Part shown: positions 50,820-61,624 of the stretch, piece by piece | How the letters are laid out: each line of letters opens with the position of its first letter | How positions within the stretch are numbered: the first letter of the stretch is position 1 | Origin: Panicum virgatum | Lineage: Eukaryota > Streptophyta > Magnoliopsida > Poales > Poaceae | Reading direction: 5' to 3' | DNA: 64,000 bases | Assembly: GCF_016808335.1 (NCBI RefSeq) | Contig: NC_053144.1 | Location: forward strand, 62,001 to 126,000 | Notes under the pieces: generated by a model | The model's database searches: none | What the model was told of the DNA's origin: nothing | Seen by the model: the letters and a program-made list of their open reading frames with translations, nothing else | Position numbers and translations under genes: made by a program

Positions 50820-51834
50820 TTATTACTGACTATGATTACGTCGTTGCACACACGAACGGAGAGCTAATTGGAACTCAAGTAAGTCTTTGGGCACCACAAG
50901 CATACTGTCTTGTATCCAGTGACGGGCTGAATCTGATATCAACAAATTTAGTTGCAAGGAAATGTTAGTAAAGGAAGCAAAATCAAGTTACTGACAGGGC
51001 CTGCTACTCTACTAGAATATCTGGTTGCTCTAGGTTCTTGTATATGCTGATACAGAACTTTTACTTTCTGCAGAGTTTGAAATCATTTCTCGGAGAAGAC
51101 AAGCTGAAGGTGAGCCTATGTGTGTATTCACTTTCTTTCACTGATTCCATTGATCCAACATCAGGCTTGCTAAAGTTTTGCATATGTTTTTCAGGAATTT
51201 ATTAATTTCACCCTTCATTACATTGCAGACTTGGATATCCCAATTAAAAGGTCGGTGAGGAACCCTATTAAATGACTATGTTCTGCACTAGCTCAGTGAT
51301 AATTACTGAACACACATAGGCTGTTTGCTCAGGGGTACCTTCATAGAGTTCCGAAGAGGAATGATTAATGTTTCTCCGATAGGAAGAAACTGTAGTCAAG
51401 AATAACGTGATGAAAATTCGAGAAGTACGATAAGGTAATGAATCATTTACTAGAATCAGTAACCTTTCTTAGTCGGAGGTGGAAAGTACCTTTCTTAGTC
51501 GGAGGTGGAAAGTTATCGAAGATACATGAACGGAAACAAGGTATTTCCTGCAGGTGCATAACATTCGACTTAAAATGGTATCTGTGCTTCGTGAAAAGTT
51601 TGCTCACTTGAACTTGACATTTTCTATTGGAGGGTCAGATTAGTTTTGATGTGAATAGCCTAGACTTTTATGCATATTTCTTTTTTGACAATAATAAGAA
51701 GCATGGTATTTAATACTGATGCACTAAAATAGTAAAATTACAGGTACTTCCCCAAGGTTGGGACAAAACGTACTGCTTGAGATACTCTTGTGGAATTTCA
51801 AGAAATTCGTTTCTTTGGGGATAAGACCTACAAG
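50820..51834 (+). pseudogene. PMM: Phosphomannomutase (PMM) gene fragment, broken
   Basis: PMM interconverts mannose-6-phosphate and mannose-1-phosphate for GDP-mannose and ascorbate synthesis. Six successive exon pieces with splice sites match the family: 50820-50878 (DYDYVV, GELIGTQ), 51076-51111 (SLKSFLGEDKLK), 51195-51250 (EFINFTLHYIADLDIPIK), 51333-51434 ([20 protein letters not shown]), 51554-51650 ([20 protein letters not shown]), 51744-51834 (PQGWDKTYCLRY, FFGDKTYK). Missing: the N-terminal part with the catalytic DVDGT motif, a few residues between YVV and AH in the first piece, and the C-terminal exons. Lesions: TAA after NCSQE at about 51403, frameshifts near 51412, 51634 and 51793. 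A 26-bp tandem duplication lies in the intron at 51462-51513. The insertion of a gypsy element starts 187 bp downstream. Confidence 0.88.
51462..51513. repeat. 26-bp tandem duplication in PMM intron
   Basis: ACCTTTCTTAGTCGGAGGTG continuing to GAAAGT is repeated twice head to tail. Confidence 0.9.
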
Positions 51835-52020
51835 GTGATATGTCAGTATTATTAGTATCTTATCATATAAAAGTATTTAATTTGTTTATGTGGATATGTA
51901 GCTTCTTGTTCGGACCCCAAATTACTAAAATAGCGTGTTTTGATATATGTTTTTTTTTTGCAAGCCACTGATATATATTTTTATGTAGTTTAGAGCAAGA
52001 CGCCAGATAGCATAGCTCTA

Positions 52021-52219
52021 TGTTGTGGACTCTTTCTACTTCAAGCACACGTATAGGCGCAGGAGGAAGCCTACAGAGTCCACAACCGGGAAAAGTGGCT
52101 GATTTGGTTAATTAGGAAAAGATATGCACGGGAGAGAGAGAGAGATAAGTTGTTATTCAGGAGATTTGTTAGTTGAGAATAAGGCCCCCTGACTTATAAA
52201 GGCAGGCCGGTAGTTTGTA
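52021..52219 (+). repeat. 5' LTR, first part
   Basis: Matches 58145-58341 of the 3' LTR except for two extra bases in a GA run. A TATA-like CTTATAAAGG is at about 52194. Interrupted after TAGTTTGTA by the MULE. Confidence 0.95.
52211..52219. repeat. MULE target duplication, left copy
   Basis: TAGTTTGTA, identical to 53813-53821. A 9-bp duplication is the hallmark of Mutator-like elements. Confidence 0.93.
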
Positions 52220-53812
52220 GGGAAATTTGTCTACAGGACACTCTCAAAACGTGATTTTGTGCGCTGCACACTCCACTCTTTGAATTAGTCTGCAGCACAC
52301 CTTGAATTTGTATTTTTATGCGCTGCACATTGCCACCCTTAAACAATTCTTTTTCAATCTGAGTGAGAGAAGGCCGAGTAAAAAGACCAAAATACCCCCT
52401 GAGCCTTATCTCCTCACCCTATCCATTCCCCGCCCCGGCGCCCGTGGCGGAGCGCATCCGCCCCCCCCCCCCCCCCCCGGCCGCCTCACGACGGCGCCGC
52501 CCTGCGGCGAGCGCGTCCGCCGCCCCTCCATCCGCATCCCCGACAGCAGTGCCCCGCCGCGGGCGCGTCCGTAGCCCCCAGCGCACATCCACTGGCCCCC
52601 AGCACGGGTCCGCCGCCCCTCGTGCGCATCTGGCCTGCGACCGCGTCCGCGCCGAGCAGAGGAGCCCCGAACTGCACGAAGCCGTGGACGCCGCTACGCC
52701 ACTTCCGTGCTTGGACGCCGCCGCCGCTCGCCGTGGACGCCGGGGCGAGCCGAGGAGGGACGCCGCGGCCGCACGCCGCACGCCGCTCGCCGCTCGCGGA
52801 CTCGCCGGGCCGACGCACGCCACCGCCGCTCGCACGAGCCCCGCGCGCCGCAGCTTCTCGACGCTGCTCGCCACTCGCGCACGCCCCCGGCCGCGGCCGC
52901 GCGTGCTCGCCGCCTCGATTCACCGCCGCGCAGGCCGCTGCCGGCCGCCGGGATGCCGCAGGGGAGGGAGCGGTCTCCACCGCTCGCACCGGCTGTCGCT
53001 CGCGCCCGGCTGCCGCTCGCACCCACCACCGCCGCCGCTCCCGACTCCGCGCAGGGGAGAGGGCCGCGCGCCGGCCACCGCTCCCGACGCCGCGCAGTCG
53101 AACTCGCGAACCGCCGCCTGGGGCGGGGCCCCTGCGCCGCCGCGAGGTCCGCCGCCCGCGTGCGCGCCCACCCCCCGACCGCGCCGCGCACCGGCCGCGC
53201 ATGCGCCCATCGGCTGCCGCTCCGCTCCAGGGGAGGAGGGGCCGCCGTCCGCGCCAGGGGAGGAAGCAGGTGGCGCGGTCAGAGAGGCGTGGCCGGCGAG
53301 GGAGGTGGATGGGAGGCGGGGCGAGCCGGCTCCTCTGCTCGGCGCGGACTCGGAGCGCGCAGCGCGCCAAATGGACGCGCGCGGGGGGCGCGCAGGCTCC
53401 GCGTGAACGGCGGCGGCCTCACGGACGCGCGCGCAAGGGTGCACCGGCTTCGCATGAAGGCTGGCGCCATCGCGGATGTGGCGGGTGGCGCGCGAGCTTG
53501 GCATGAAGGCCTGTGGCGTCGCGGACGTGCGCGCGGAGGCGTGCAGGCTCCGCGTGAAGGGCGGCGGCATCCGTCGCAGGTTCCTCCACCCGTGCGAATG
53601 GAGCGGAGCCAACTGAGGCAAGGAATCCAGGGACATTTTTGTCTTTCTGGATCATGTTCTCTCACCTCACAGGTTGCAAAACAATTGTTTAATAGAGCCA
53701 GTGTGCCACGCACAAAATTCACCGCTCAGAGTGTCCTAGAGACTATTTCAAGGAGTTCGGTGTGCAGCGCACAAAACAACGTTTTGAGATTGTCCTGTAG
53801 ACAAAAAAACCC
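52220..53812. mobile_element. Non-autonomous Mutator-like element (Pack-MULE candidate)
   Basis: 1593 bp inserted in the 5' LTR with a perfect 9-bp target duplication. Long degenerate terminal inverted repeats: TTTGTCTACAGGACACTCTC continuing to TTTTGTGCGCTGCACAC on the left, and the reverse-complement TTTGTCTACAGGACAATCTC to TTTTGTGCGCTGCACAC on the right. Similarity extends inward to about 160 bp (AACAATT motifs). The core (~52430-53590) is extremely GC-rich, unlike the ends. It has long overlapping open frames on both strands and degenerate internal units built on GGCTCCGCGTGAA(C/G)GGCGGCGGC. GC-rich cores are common in Pack-MULEs that captured host 5' gene ends, but I recognise no parent gene. 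Confidence 0.88.
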
Positions 53813-53994
53813 TAGTTTGTATTAGGTTTTCATCGAAGAAATAAAGCTCTCCCGTTGGGTGGGAGCTATTCTTCGACGGTGGCTAATTCGGCCACCGGCG
53901 ATAACAGCCCTCCGCCGTACACTCTGCGTTCCACCTCTCAAGCCCACCTGTTCCTCTATTCTCCTCTGTTTCCATCGACGGCCATGCCGTATCA
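53813..53994 (+). repeat. MULE target duplication (right copy) and remainder of 5' LTR
   Basis: TAGTTTGTA followed by TTAGGTTTTCATCG and the rest of the LTR to CGTATCA. A polyadenylation-like AATAAA is at about 53839. Confidence 0.93.
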
Positions 53995-53997
53995 ATT

Positions 53998-54009
53998 TGG
54001 TACCAGAGC
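53998..54009 (+). other. Primer binding site
   Basis: TGGTACCAGAGC, one mismatch from TGGTATCAGAGC complementary to the 3' end of initiator tRNA-Met, four bases after the LTR. Confidence 0.85.
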
Positions 54010-54029
54010 CCAGCACAGGGGCATCGCCA

Positions 54030-54925
54030 TCCATGGCCGGCCCTCAAGACGATCCTCCCTTGACGGACTCCCAGAAGTTGTCCTTGCGCAGGTCGATCGC
54101 CTTTCGGGGCAGATGGCCACGGTCACCACGCGCCTGGACTCCCATGACCGCCGCATCGCTCGGACGGAGAAGTACCAAGCCGGCGAGAATCCAGAGGGTC
54201 CTGAGCCCGTCTGGACCGACCACGAGAGCCGCCGTGACGGCGGCGGCGGCCGGGACGACGGCTTCGCCCGTGGCCGCGGTGGACCGCGGGAACCCAAGCT
54301 GTCCTTCCCCCGCTACGACGGCGAGACCGACCCGCTGCCGTGGCTCAACAAATGCGACGGATTTTTCCGTGGCTACCGCACCTTGGAGGAGGATAAGGTG
54401 TGGATGGCGTCGCTGCATCTGGATGGCGTGGCGGCGCAGTGGTTCTTCCAGCTCGAGCGCGACCTCGGCATCATCTCCTGGCCGCGCTTCGCTGAGTATG
54501 CGAACCTACGTTTCGGTCCGCCGATTCGCTCCAACGCGCTGGGAGAAATCAAGGAACTCCAGCGTACCGGCTCCGTGGAAGACTACTAGCGCCAATTCTT
54601 GGCCCTCCTGTGCCGCTGCGAGCACCTGACGCGGCAGCACCAGATCGACCTCTTCACCGCCGGCCTGGGCCAGCCGCTTGCGTCGGATGTGGAGATGCAG
54701 CGCCCGGCGAACCTCCAGACGGCCATGAGCCTGGCGCGAGCGTATGAGCGCCGCTCTGCTGAGGCGGCACGTGCGATTCACCCCTCGACTACACGCTCGG
54801 CGCCGCGGGCGCGCCCCCAACCGGCCCCTGCTATTTCACCCACGGCGCCCCTGAAGCCCGACGACCAACACCATTCCCGTGTCCGTCGCCTGTCGCCGGA
54901 GATCGCGGAGAAGTGGGCGAACGGC
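54030..54925 (+). pseudogene. gypsy gag, broken
   Basis: Gag forms the virus-like particle around element RNA. A conserved retrotransposon gag core is visible (PKLSFPRYDGETDPLPWLNK, GVAAQWFFQLE, WPRFAEYANLRFGP). An in-frame TAG lies at 54587-54589, in the position of a Gln codon before RQF, and the frame then continues (CRCEHLTRQHQIDLFTAGL). The frame meets TAG at 54926. The CCHC zinc knuckle expected after EIAEKWANG is missing, as gag runs almost directly into protease sequence, so a deletion is likely. Confidence 0.85.
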
Positions 54926-57900
54926 TAGTGCTACTTCATCCGCCTCCGCGTCCAGATCAGTGGAGTCGAGCTCACCGCCTTGGTGGACTCGGGCTCAACG
55001 CACACGTTCATCCACGACGTCGCCCGTCGGCTCGGCCTCGACATCATGCACCGGCCGGGCCTGACGGTTGCCGTGGCGAACGGGGAGCGGCTACACAGCC
55101 CGAGCATCTGCGCAGCCACGACAATCTACATCCACGGCGAGGCTTTCGTCGTCGACTGCTGTGCTTTGGCCCTGGATGGCTTCGACGTGATTCTGGGCGT
55201 GCAATGGCTCAAGACCTTGGGGCCTATCACCTGGGATTTCAAGGCGCTATCCATGGCGTTCCAGTACCAGGGCCGCGCTATCCTGTGGCACAGCATCGAC
55301 GGCACGGGTGTCAGCATGGCCGCCCTCACCGCAACGCGCGATCTCGTGGACGCCCTGCTCCTCGAATACAACGATCTCTTCCAGGAGCCGCAAGGCCTGC
55401 CTCCACCACGACGCCATGATCACCGCATCCACCTGCTTCCCGGCGCGGCTCCAGTGGCGGTGCGGCCGTATCGTTACCTTCAGCTCCTGAAAGATGAGAT
55501 CGAGCGCCAATGTGATGAGATGCTGGCCCAGGGGATCATTCGGGAGACGGTGTCGCCGTTCTCCGCCCCTGTCCTGCTGGTCAAGAAACATGATGGTTCA
55601 TGGTGATTCTGCGTTGACTTCAGGGCCCTGAATGACAAGGCGGTCAAGAACAAGTTTCCGATCCCAGTCGTCGACGAACTCCTGGATGAACTTCGGGGCG
55701 CCCGCTTTTTCACCAAGCTCGACCTGCGGAGCGGATATCATCAGGTGCGCATGCACCCGGACGACGTCCATCGGACGGCTTTCCGGACGCATCACGGCCA
55801 CTTCGAGTTCCTCGTCATGCCCTTCGGGTTGACGAATGCGCCGGCAACATTTCAAGCTTTGATGAACGACATCCTCAAGCCGTTTCTCCGCCGGTTCGTT
55901 CTTGTATTTTTTGATGATATTCTCATCTATAGCTCTTCTTGGGAGGAACACGTGCAGCAGGTACAACTCGTCTTCCAGTTGCTACGTGCCAACACTCTGT
56001 TCATCAAGCAATCCAAGTGTTTTTTTGGCGAAACACAAGTGGCTTATCTGGGGCACATTATCTCAGCAGACAGTGTTGCTATGGATCCGGCCAAGGTTAC
56101 TGCAGTGGAAGCTTGGCCTAGACCTCGGACGGCGCGAGCTCTTCGGGGTTTCCTCGGGTTGACGGGATATTACCGGAAATTCATTGCAGGCTACGGTGCC
56201 ATTGCAGAGCCCCTCACGGCCTTGCTGAAGGGCGCGGCCTTTACATGGACTCCTCAGGCAGACGCAACGTTCCTTGCCTTGAAGGAGAGGTTGATATCCG
56301 CCCCCATTACTTCAGCTGCCCGACTTCTCCAAGCGCTTCTATGTGGACTGTGATGCTTCGGGCACTGGTTTTGGAGCCGTCCTACATCAAGGGAAGGGGG
56401 CTATATCATATTTCCTCATCATGCAAAGTTACCAGCTTATGAGAGGGAGCTTATCGGCTTGGTGAAAGCGGTGCGCAATTGGCGACCGTATTTATGGGGA
56501 CGGCCCTTACAGTCCGTACTGATCACCGCAGCTTGAAATTCATTCTTGATCAGCGCTTGACGACAATACCACAGCACACTTGGGTGACAAAGCTATTTGG
56601 ATATGATCTTGATGTGGTTTATCAGCCTGGCAAGCAGAATGGCGCCGCAGATGCCCTGTCACGTCGTGATGAAGAGACTCTCTCTGTTTTTGCCCTCTCA
56701 ACTGTTTCATTTGGCATTTTTGATGCTCTGCGGGCAGAACTGGCCAATGATCCTCGTGCTCAGGAGCTGCGTGCTCAGATTTCTAGCGGATCTGCACCTG
56801 AGGGTTGGACTGAGGTCGATGGTTTGCTGCTCTTCCATGGCAAGGCCTATGTTCCTGACACCTCAACCTTGTGGCAGCAGTTGTTGGCTGATGCACATGC
56901 CGCTGGACATGAGGACATTCAGAAAACGCTTCATCGTCTCCGCCTGTCCTTCAACTCGCATCTCAACCGTCTGGTCCGTGAGTTTGTTCAAGGATGCACA
57001 GTTTGTCAGCGCAATAAGACGGAGCATCTACATCCAGCCGGGCTCCTGCAACCGCTCCCGGTTCCTACTTCAGTTTGGAGTGACATAGCAATGGATTTCA
57101 TTGAGGATTTTCCCAAGGTGGGTGGCAAGTCAGTGGTGTTGACAGTGGTGGATCGTTTCTCTAAATATGCTCACTTTATTCCACTCGGTCACCCTTATTC
57201 AGCCAACTAGGTTGCTCGGGCTTTCTTTGATGAAATTGTGCGGCTGCATGGCTTTCCTTGCTCCCTTGTGAGTGATCGTGACCCGGTCTTCACCAGTGAA
57301 TATTGGAAGGAACTTTTCAAGCTTGCGGGCGTCAAACTGTTGCTCAGCTCCGCTTTCCACCCACAGACCGATGGCCAATCCGAGGTTACTAATCGCACTA
57401 TTACTATGTATCTGCGTTGCATGGCAGGAGATCGACCGCGTTCCTGGATTAAGTGGTTATCATGGGTGAATTTTGCTACAATACCTCCTTCCAGACATCC
57501 ATTGGTCTCACCCCGTTTCAGGTGGTTTATGGGCGTCCTCCCCCGGCTTTAATTCAGTATGAACCAGATTCTGCGCGTGTTGCAGCGGTGGACAGTCAGC
57601 TCCGCGATCGTGATGAGTTTCTTTCTGAGGTTCGTGATCGTCTTTTGCTTGCTCAGGAGGTAATGCGGTCTCAGCATGACAGGAAGCGCCGGGACCTTGT
57701 TTTTTCAGTGGGTGATTGGGTCTGGCTGCGTTTGCATCACCGGACGGCTGTGGGTATTACGCCAGCTCGTGCCACGAAGCTTGGTCCTCGCTATTTCGGT
57801 CTTTACTTGGTGCTGGCTCGGGTGGGTTCTGTGGCTTATCGTCTTCAGTTGCCAGCCAATGCTCGCATCCATGATGTGTTCCATGTCGCTTTGTTGAAGC

Positions 57901-58226
57901 CATTTGTGGGTACTCCTCCCTCTTCAGTTGCACCGGTGCCTCTTCCTTCCCTGGTTCATGGACGGGTGGTGCCTGTCCCTTTATTGGTTGTCCGTGCTCG
58001 CCTCTACCGCGGCGTTTGGGAATTATTGGTGCACTGGGAAGGACAATCAGCGGCTGATGCTTCTTGGACAGCGTTGGAGGACTTCAAGAGGGTTTATCCC
58101 TCTTTTCAGCTCGAGGACGAGCTGTTCCAGGGGGAGGGGGGAAATGTTGTGGACTCTTTCTACTTCAAGCACACGTATAGGCGCAGGAGGAAGCCTACAG
58201 AGTCCACAACCGGGAAAAGTGGCTGA
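54926..58226 (+). pseudogene. gypsy pol (protease, RT, RNase H, integrase, chromodomain-like), broken
   Basis: Aspartic protease active site LVDSGSTHTFI at about 54977-55010. Reverse transcriptase spans about 55440-56000, with the catalytic segment [12 protein letters not shown] near 55895-55930. RNase H runs from 56170 to 56620 ([31 protein letters not shown]). Integrase: zinc-binding HAAGHEDIQKTLHRL...CTVCQRNK at about 56893-57020, core DFIEDFPKVGGKSVV and HPQTDGQSEVTNR near 57355, C-terminal GDWVWLRLHHR. A chromodomain-like end (LLVHWEG, SWTALEDFKRVYP) is at about 58024-58100. Lesions: TGA at 55604, frameshift near 56320, TAG at 57208 and a frameshift near 57465. The stops at 54587, 55604 and 57208 each fit a single point change of a sense codon. 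Confidence 0.92.
58131..58144 (+). other. Polypurine tract
   Basis: GGGGGAGGGGGGAAA-type purine run immediately before the 3' LTR, the usual plus-strand priming site. Confidence 0.85.
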
Positions 58227-58516
58227 TTTGGTTAATTAGGAAAAGATATGCACGGGAGAGAGAGAGATAAGTTGTTATTCAGGAGATTTGTTAGTTGAGA
58301 ATAAGGCCCCCTGACTTATAAAGGCAGGCCGGTAGTTTGTATTAGGTTTTCATCGAAGAAATAAAGCTCTCCCGTTGGGTGGGAGCTGTTCTTCGACGGT
58401 GGCTAATCCGGCCACCGGCGATAACAGCCCTCCGCCGTACACTCTGCGTTCCACCTCTCAAGCCCACCTGTTCCTCTATTCTCCTCTGCGTTTCCATCGA
58501 CGGCCACACCGTATCA
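58145..58516 (+). repeat. 3' LTR of the gypsy element
   Basis: 372 bp, begins TGTTGTGGACTC, ends GTATCA, followed by the CTCTA duplication. Contains TTATAAAGG and AATAAA signals as in the 5' copy. Confidence 0.96.
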
Positions 58517-58521
58517 CTCTA

Positions 58522-60140
58522 GGCCAAGCCCTGCTGCCACAATACAGCTCTTAGGCATGATTGACTCAGTTTCTAATTTCATAGCCCAAGTTAATTCTAT
58601 ATATAAATTTTTCTATGTAGATGTTATGTAGGGCTTAGGCAAGATTGAGCCAGTTTCTAATTTCAATGTCCATTTATTCCATTTATTGACCCTACTGCAG
58701 GTCCACTCTTAATTCTTGGTATGAACTTCAGTAAGGTGATGCATCTGTGCATTGTGCTCTTTGTGAAAAAAAAAACGTCCAGTAGAGATCAAAGCTGTTT
58801 TCTTTAGAATTTTTTTGGTCCCATCATTGTTGAAATACATGTCAAGTGGGATTATGTATTTCCTTCTGTAAGAGATGGTTCAGATTAAAAAGATTATTAA
58901 TTGTGGCTTGCGTCGAATAGCTTGGTTGTTAATTTGGGCCTCCTTGTTTCTCATATTTTCTGGCGCTTTTTCTGCTTTGGGTGAGCAGGGAGAGGATCAG
59001 AGAAACGGTGAGGATGATGTAGGCCAGGTCTTTATATATGATAAGGTCCCTAGCTATTAAATGGTTTGAGAGATAAAAAGGAATCAGGATGTACTTCTTT
59101 CTATATTGAAGTAAGCAGCTTTCAAATGGAGGGGAATTAAATTAATCTTTTTCTTGCCTCGGTGGTTAACATGGAGCTAGCTGGTGCTTCATCCTATGTT
59201 CAGAAATGTTTAAGCTGCAGACTATTAAGCCGTGTCCATCGCTGACAACACATGACGAAAATTCAGGAGGAATTGTTTGAGATTATATTTTTTTACTTGA
59301 AATGTCAAAATTTGCAAATGGATCCATTCTTGTCATTGACTTGAGGCTTTGCTTGGTCTTGCAGGACACATCAGCTCACATTAGTCTGAAACTAAGATTC
59401 ATGGCTGGTGTTGTGTGTTCTGTTAACCGTATATATGGTCTACTTCATGCTGTGAATTAGCAGTCTAAGTTACATTGATCTGGTGAATGAAGACCAGCTT
59501 TTTCTCTAGAAGAGGGCAAAAATAATCTAATAATAGGTCTTTATGTTTATAATGGGGGATAAACATGAGCTGCAGCAGCTGCAATTACATTTGAATCAAT
59601 TTGTTTATCTGCTTACCTCCATTGTCATTTGTTTATCTGCTTCGTTTATCTGCTTACATCCATTGTCATTTGTTTACTATCAAACTGGTTACATTGCTAT
59701 GATGAATAATTACTGAGACGTATTGTAGTGACTGCAGTAGTAAAGAAGTGATTTAAATACTCATTACCATGTCTATACTGAGAACACGATTATCTGCATT
59801 ATACAAGGCAAATGGAATCGCTAGGTGTCATCCTAATCCTACTGCTCTGCCTCTTTATCCTTTTAGTCAGTGTTTGACATTTTTTTGTTGATTTGTCACT
59901 GTCGCACTTATTTCTAAAGATTTGCTGCTACCATTTTTCTCTGCATATCTAACAATTTTGTTCCTGTTATTGTCATATTTCTTTAAAAGAAAAGACCATG
60001 TAGTTGTTTTCGTAAAGCCACCAATGTACCCCAGATATTATGTGGTCATCATTCTGTAGCTATTTTTTCTGCCTTAGAGTAGAATGTATGATGATCATAC
60101 AAGTTAATGCGCCTAACTTGATTGGTGTTTAATCTTCTAG
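58522..60140. other. AT-rich sequence between gypsy element and TMEM222 fragment
   Basis: It contains a 61-codon open frame at 58875 without recognisable domain. A direct repeat of TTTGTTTATCTGCTTACCTC and following CATTGTCA occurs at about 59600-59675 (second copy slightly altered). It may be intron or 5' flank of the fragment that follows. Confidence 0.45.
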
Positions 60141-60473
60141 GCTGAAAGACCATGACATGGAATTTAGCAGTAGCAGATTATATTTTATAGCACAAAGAGC
60201 ATTTGAGTTGCTGAAAGAATCAACTTCAATGGAGCTTGAAGCCACTCCTGACGATGAAGTATTCAGCTCAAATGATGAGGTGCAGGAGTTGTGGCCTCTG
60301 GGAGAAGTAGACCCAAAGAAAGCAAGGTTTCCTTGTTGCACTGTCTGGACTCCTCTCCTACATTGGGCATGTGGGGATTGCCTGGGAGGATGGAATTGTC
60401 ATCGAATTTGGTGAGTGTCGATGATCTTGCTTATGGTTCTGCAGCAAGATGCCTTCAGCCTGATAGGAAGAAG
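60141..60473 (+). pseudogene. TMEM222 (DUF778)-like gene fragment
   Basis: TMEM222/DUF778 proteins are small conserved eukaryotic membrane proteins of poorly known role. The fragment reads PKKARFPCCTVWTPLL, then after a frameshift YIGHVGIAWEDG, then after a further shift VSVDDLAYGSAARCLQPD, the typical order of this family. It ends at a splice donor (AAGAAG|GTATGC) and begins after TCTTCTAG. The middle segment (expected ISWL-type residues) is deleted. The exons for the cysteine/histidine-rich part and the membrane segment were not found downstream. Upstream residues (MEFSSSRLYF, LKESTSMELE) are unplaced. Confidence 0.7.
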
Positions 60474-60652
60474 GTATGCATCACGCTCAATTGCTTATTC
60501 CCTCCTAGATTTATGTTTCTATATCAAGATTTCAAAGACCTTTAGGACCAGGGGATGTAAGTTGGGATCCTGATTCCTGAGTTTGGTTTGTGAAAAATAC
60601 CTGTACTAGCTTTCATAATGCAGAGATTGTGCTGACTCTGTTACACACCACA

Positions 60653-60926
60653 TGTTGTGGTGGATTGTTTGGCAAGATAGGGACCTGATGGACTCGCCCT
60701 CCCTAGGAGGCTCTGAGTAGATTGGATCCTGTTTATTGCCTAACCTCAATAGTTCAGCCGTGCTGCTTATATAGCCACGATATTACAAACTTTCCTAACA
60801 AACTTTAACAATATCTGAAACAAATCTGCTAAAAATAGTAACAAACTCTAGCCACTAGATGATGGAGCTGTCGGCTTCTCTTTCTTCTTGCGCCTATACT
60901 GGATGCCGACGAAGGCGTCCACAACA
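60653..60926 (-). mobile_element. Solo LTR, related to the gypsy element family
   Basis: 274 bp, on the minus strand TGTTGTGGACGCC ... CCACAACA, flanked by a perfect CCACA duplication (60648-60652, 60927-60931). Its 5' portion (TGTTGTGGAC, then GTATAGGCGCAAGAAGAA) resembles the 52021 LTR (TGTTGTGGAC, GTATAGGCGCAGGAGGAA). No internal region remains, as expected after recombination between two LTRs. Confidence 0.85.
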
Positions 60927-60931
60927 CCACA

Positions 60932-61624
60932 TCGCTGTTTTTCAGCATTTCATATAGTAAGTTTGTAACTGCAATAAACAAGAAAGGATTAGTTCTCGTT
61001 TAGTCGAATACCGCACAACTTAATTTCAATCTTAACATGGTGTACTTAAAAATTAAAAAGTGTGCTGAAATTTGACCGATGGAGATTTCATACGTGATTT
61101 CAATTTCATACAGTGAACGTAGTGCTGTGTACATCATGAATAGAGAGCATTGAAGTGTACTTGCTCTTCCATCTACTTCTTTTCTTCACTGTACATATTT
61201 GCTCCTTGGATTTGAATTATTAGAACTTGAGTTAGAAAAATAATGCTTCTCTGTTGTGTATTCTTTATACATTGTTATTGACATTTCAATATTATTTCAG
61301 TTGCCGAGTTGAAGAATAAGGTCCAAATGATTTCAATGGCTGCAAAGGATAGGACAGGAGGAGGCAATTGGCATGGGTAGCTTCATGAAGCTGATGAGGT
61401 TGGTGCTGGGAGACGGATGTGCCATTCGTGGTGAAGGTGATGAATTTCTCTGGCCTTGTCCAAATTGCATCTTGATTCCAAGTTTCTGGGTCTTCTGTGC
61501 TGAGTTCCTCCTGGTGATGTCCAAATTGCGTCTTGATTCCAAGCATTGCCAAGAATCTTAAATGCTGCATTTTCTGGTATGAAGTAAACTAACATTCCTT
61601 TGGCTTTGCTACTTTAATTGACAG
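60932..61624. other. Sequence between solo LTR and CDC6-like exon
   Basis: AT-rich. TGTCCAAATTGC(A/G)TCTTGATTCCAAG is repeated at about 61457 and 61517. A possible exon follows TATTTCAG at about 61300 but matches nothing I know. Confidence 0.45.

Larger units (their letters stand above)
52021..58516 (+). mobile_element. Ty3-gypsy LTR retrotransposon (chromovirus-like), with nested MULE
   Basis: A complete element with 372-bp LTRs: 52021-52219 plus 53822-53994 (split by a MULE), and 58145-58516. It is flanked by 5-bp duplications CTCTA (52016-52020, 58517-58521). LTRs begin TGTTGTGGACTC and end CGTATCA. By hand the LTRs differ by 4 substitutions and two 2-bp indels, so insertion is recent. 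The primer site TGGTACCAGAGC (initiator tRNA-Met type) is at 53998 and the polypurine tract at 58131-58144. Domain order gag-protease-RT-RNase H-integrase-chromodomain-like marks gypsy. The interior is broken by several stops and frameshifts, so it cannot encode its own movement. Confidence 0.95.

Noticed and set aside
52363..53825. Long ORFs (294-372 codons) on both strands
   Set aside because: Produced by extreme GC content with few stop codons inside the MULE; Arg/Ala/Pro-rich, overlapping on opposite strands, no domain. Kept only as possible captured sequence.
58141..58226. C-terminal extension of integrase into the 3' LTR
   Set aside because: The frame stays open past the polypurine tract into the LTR, but the residues are translated LTR and not part of a domain.
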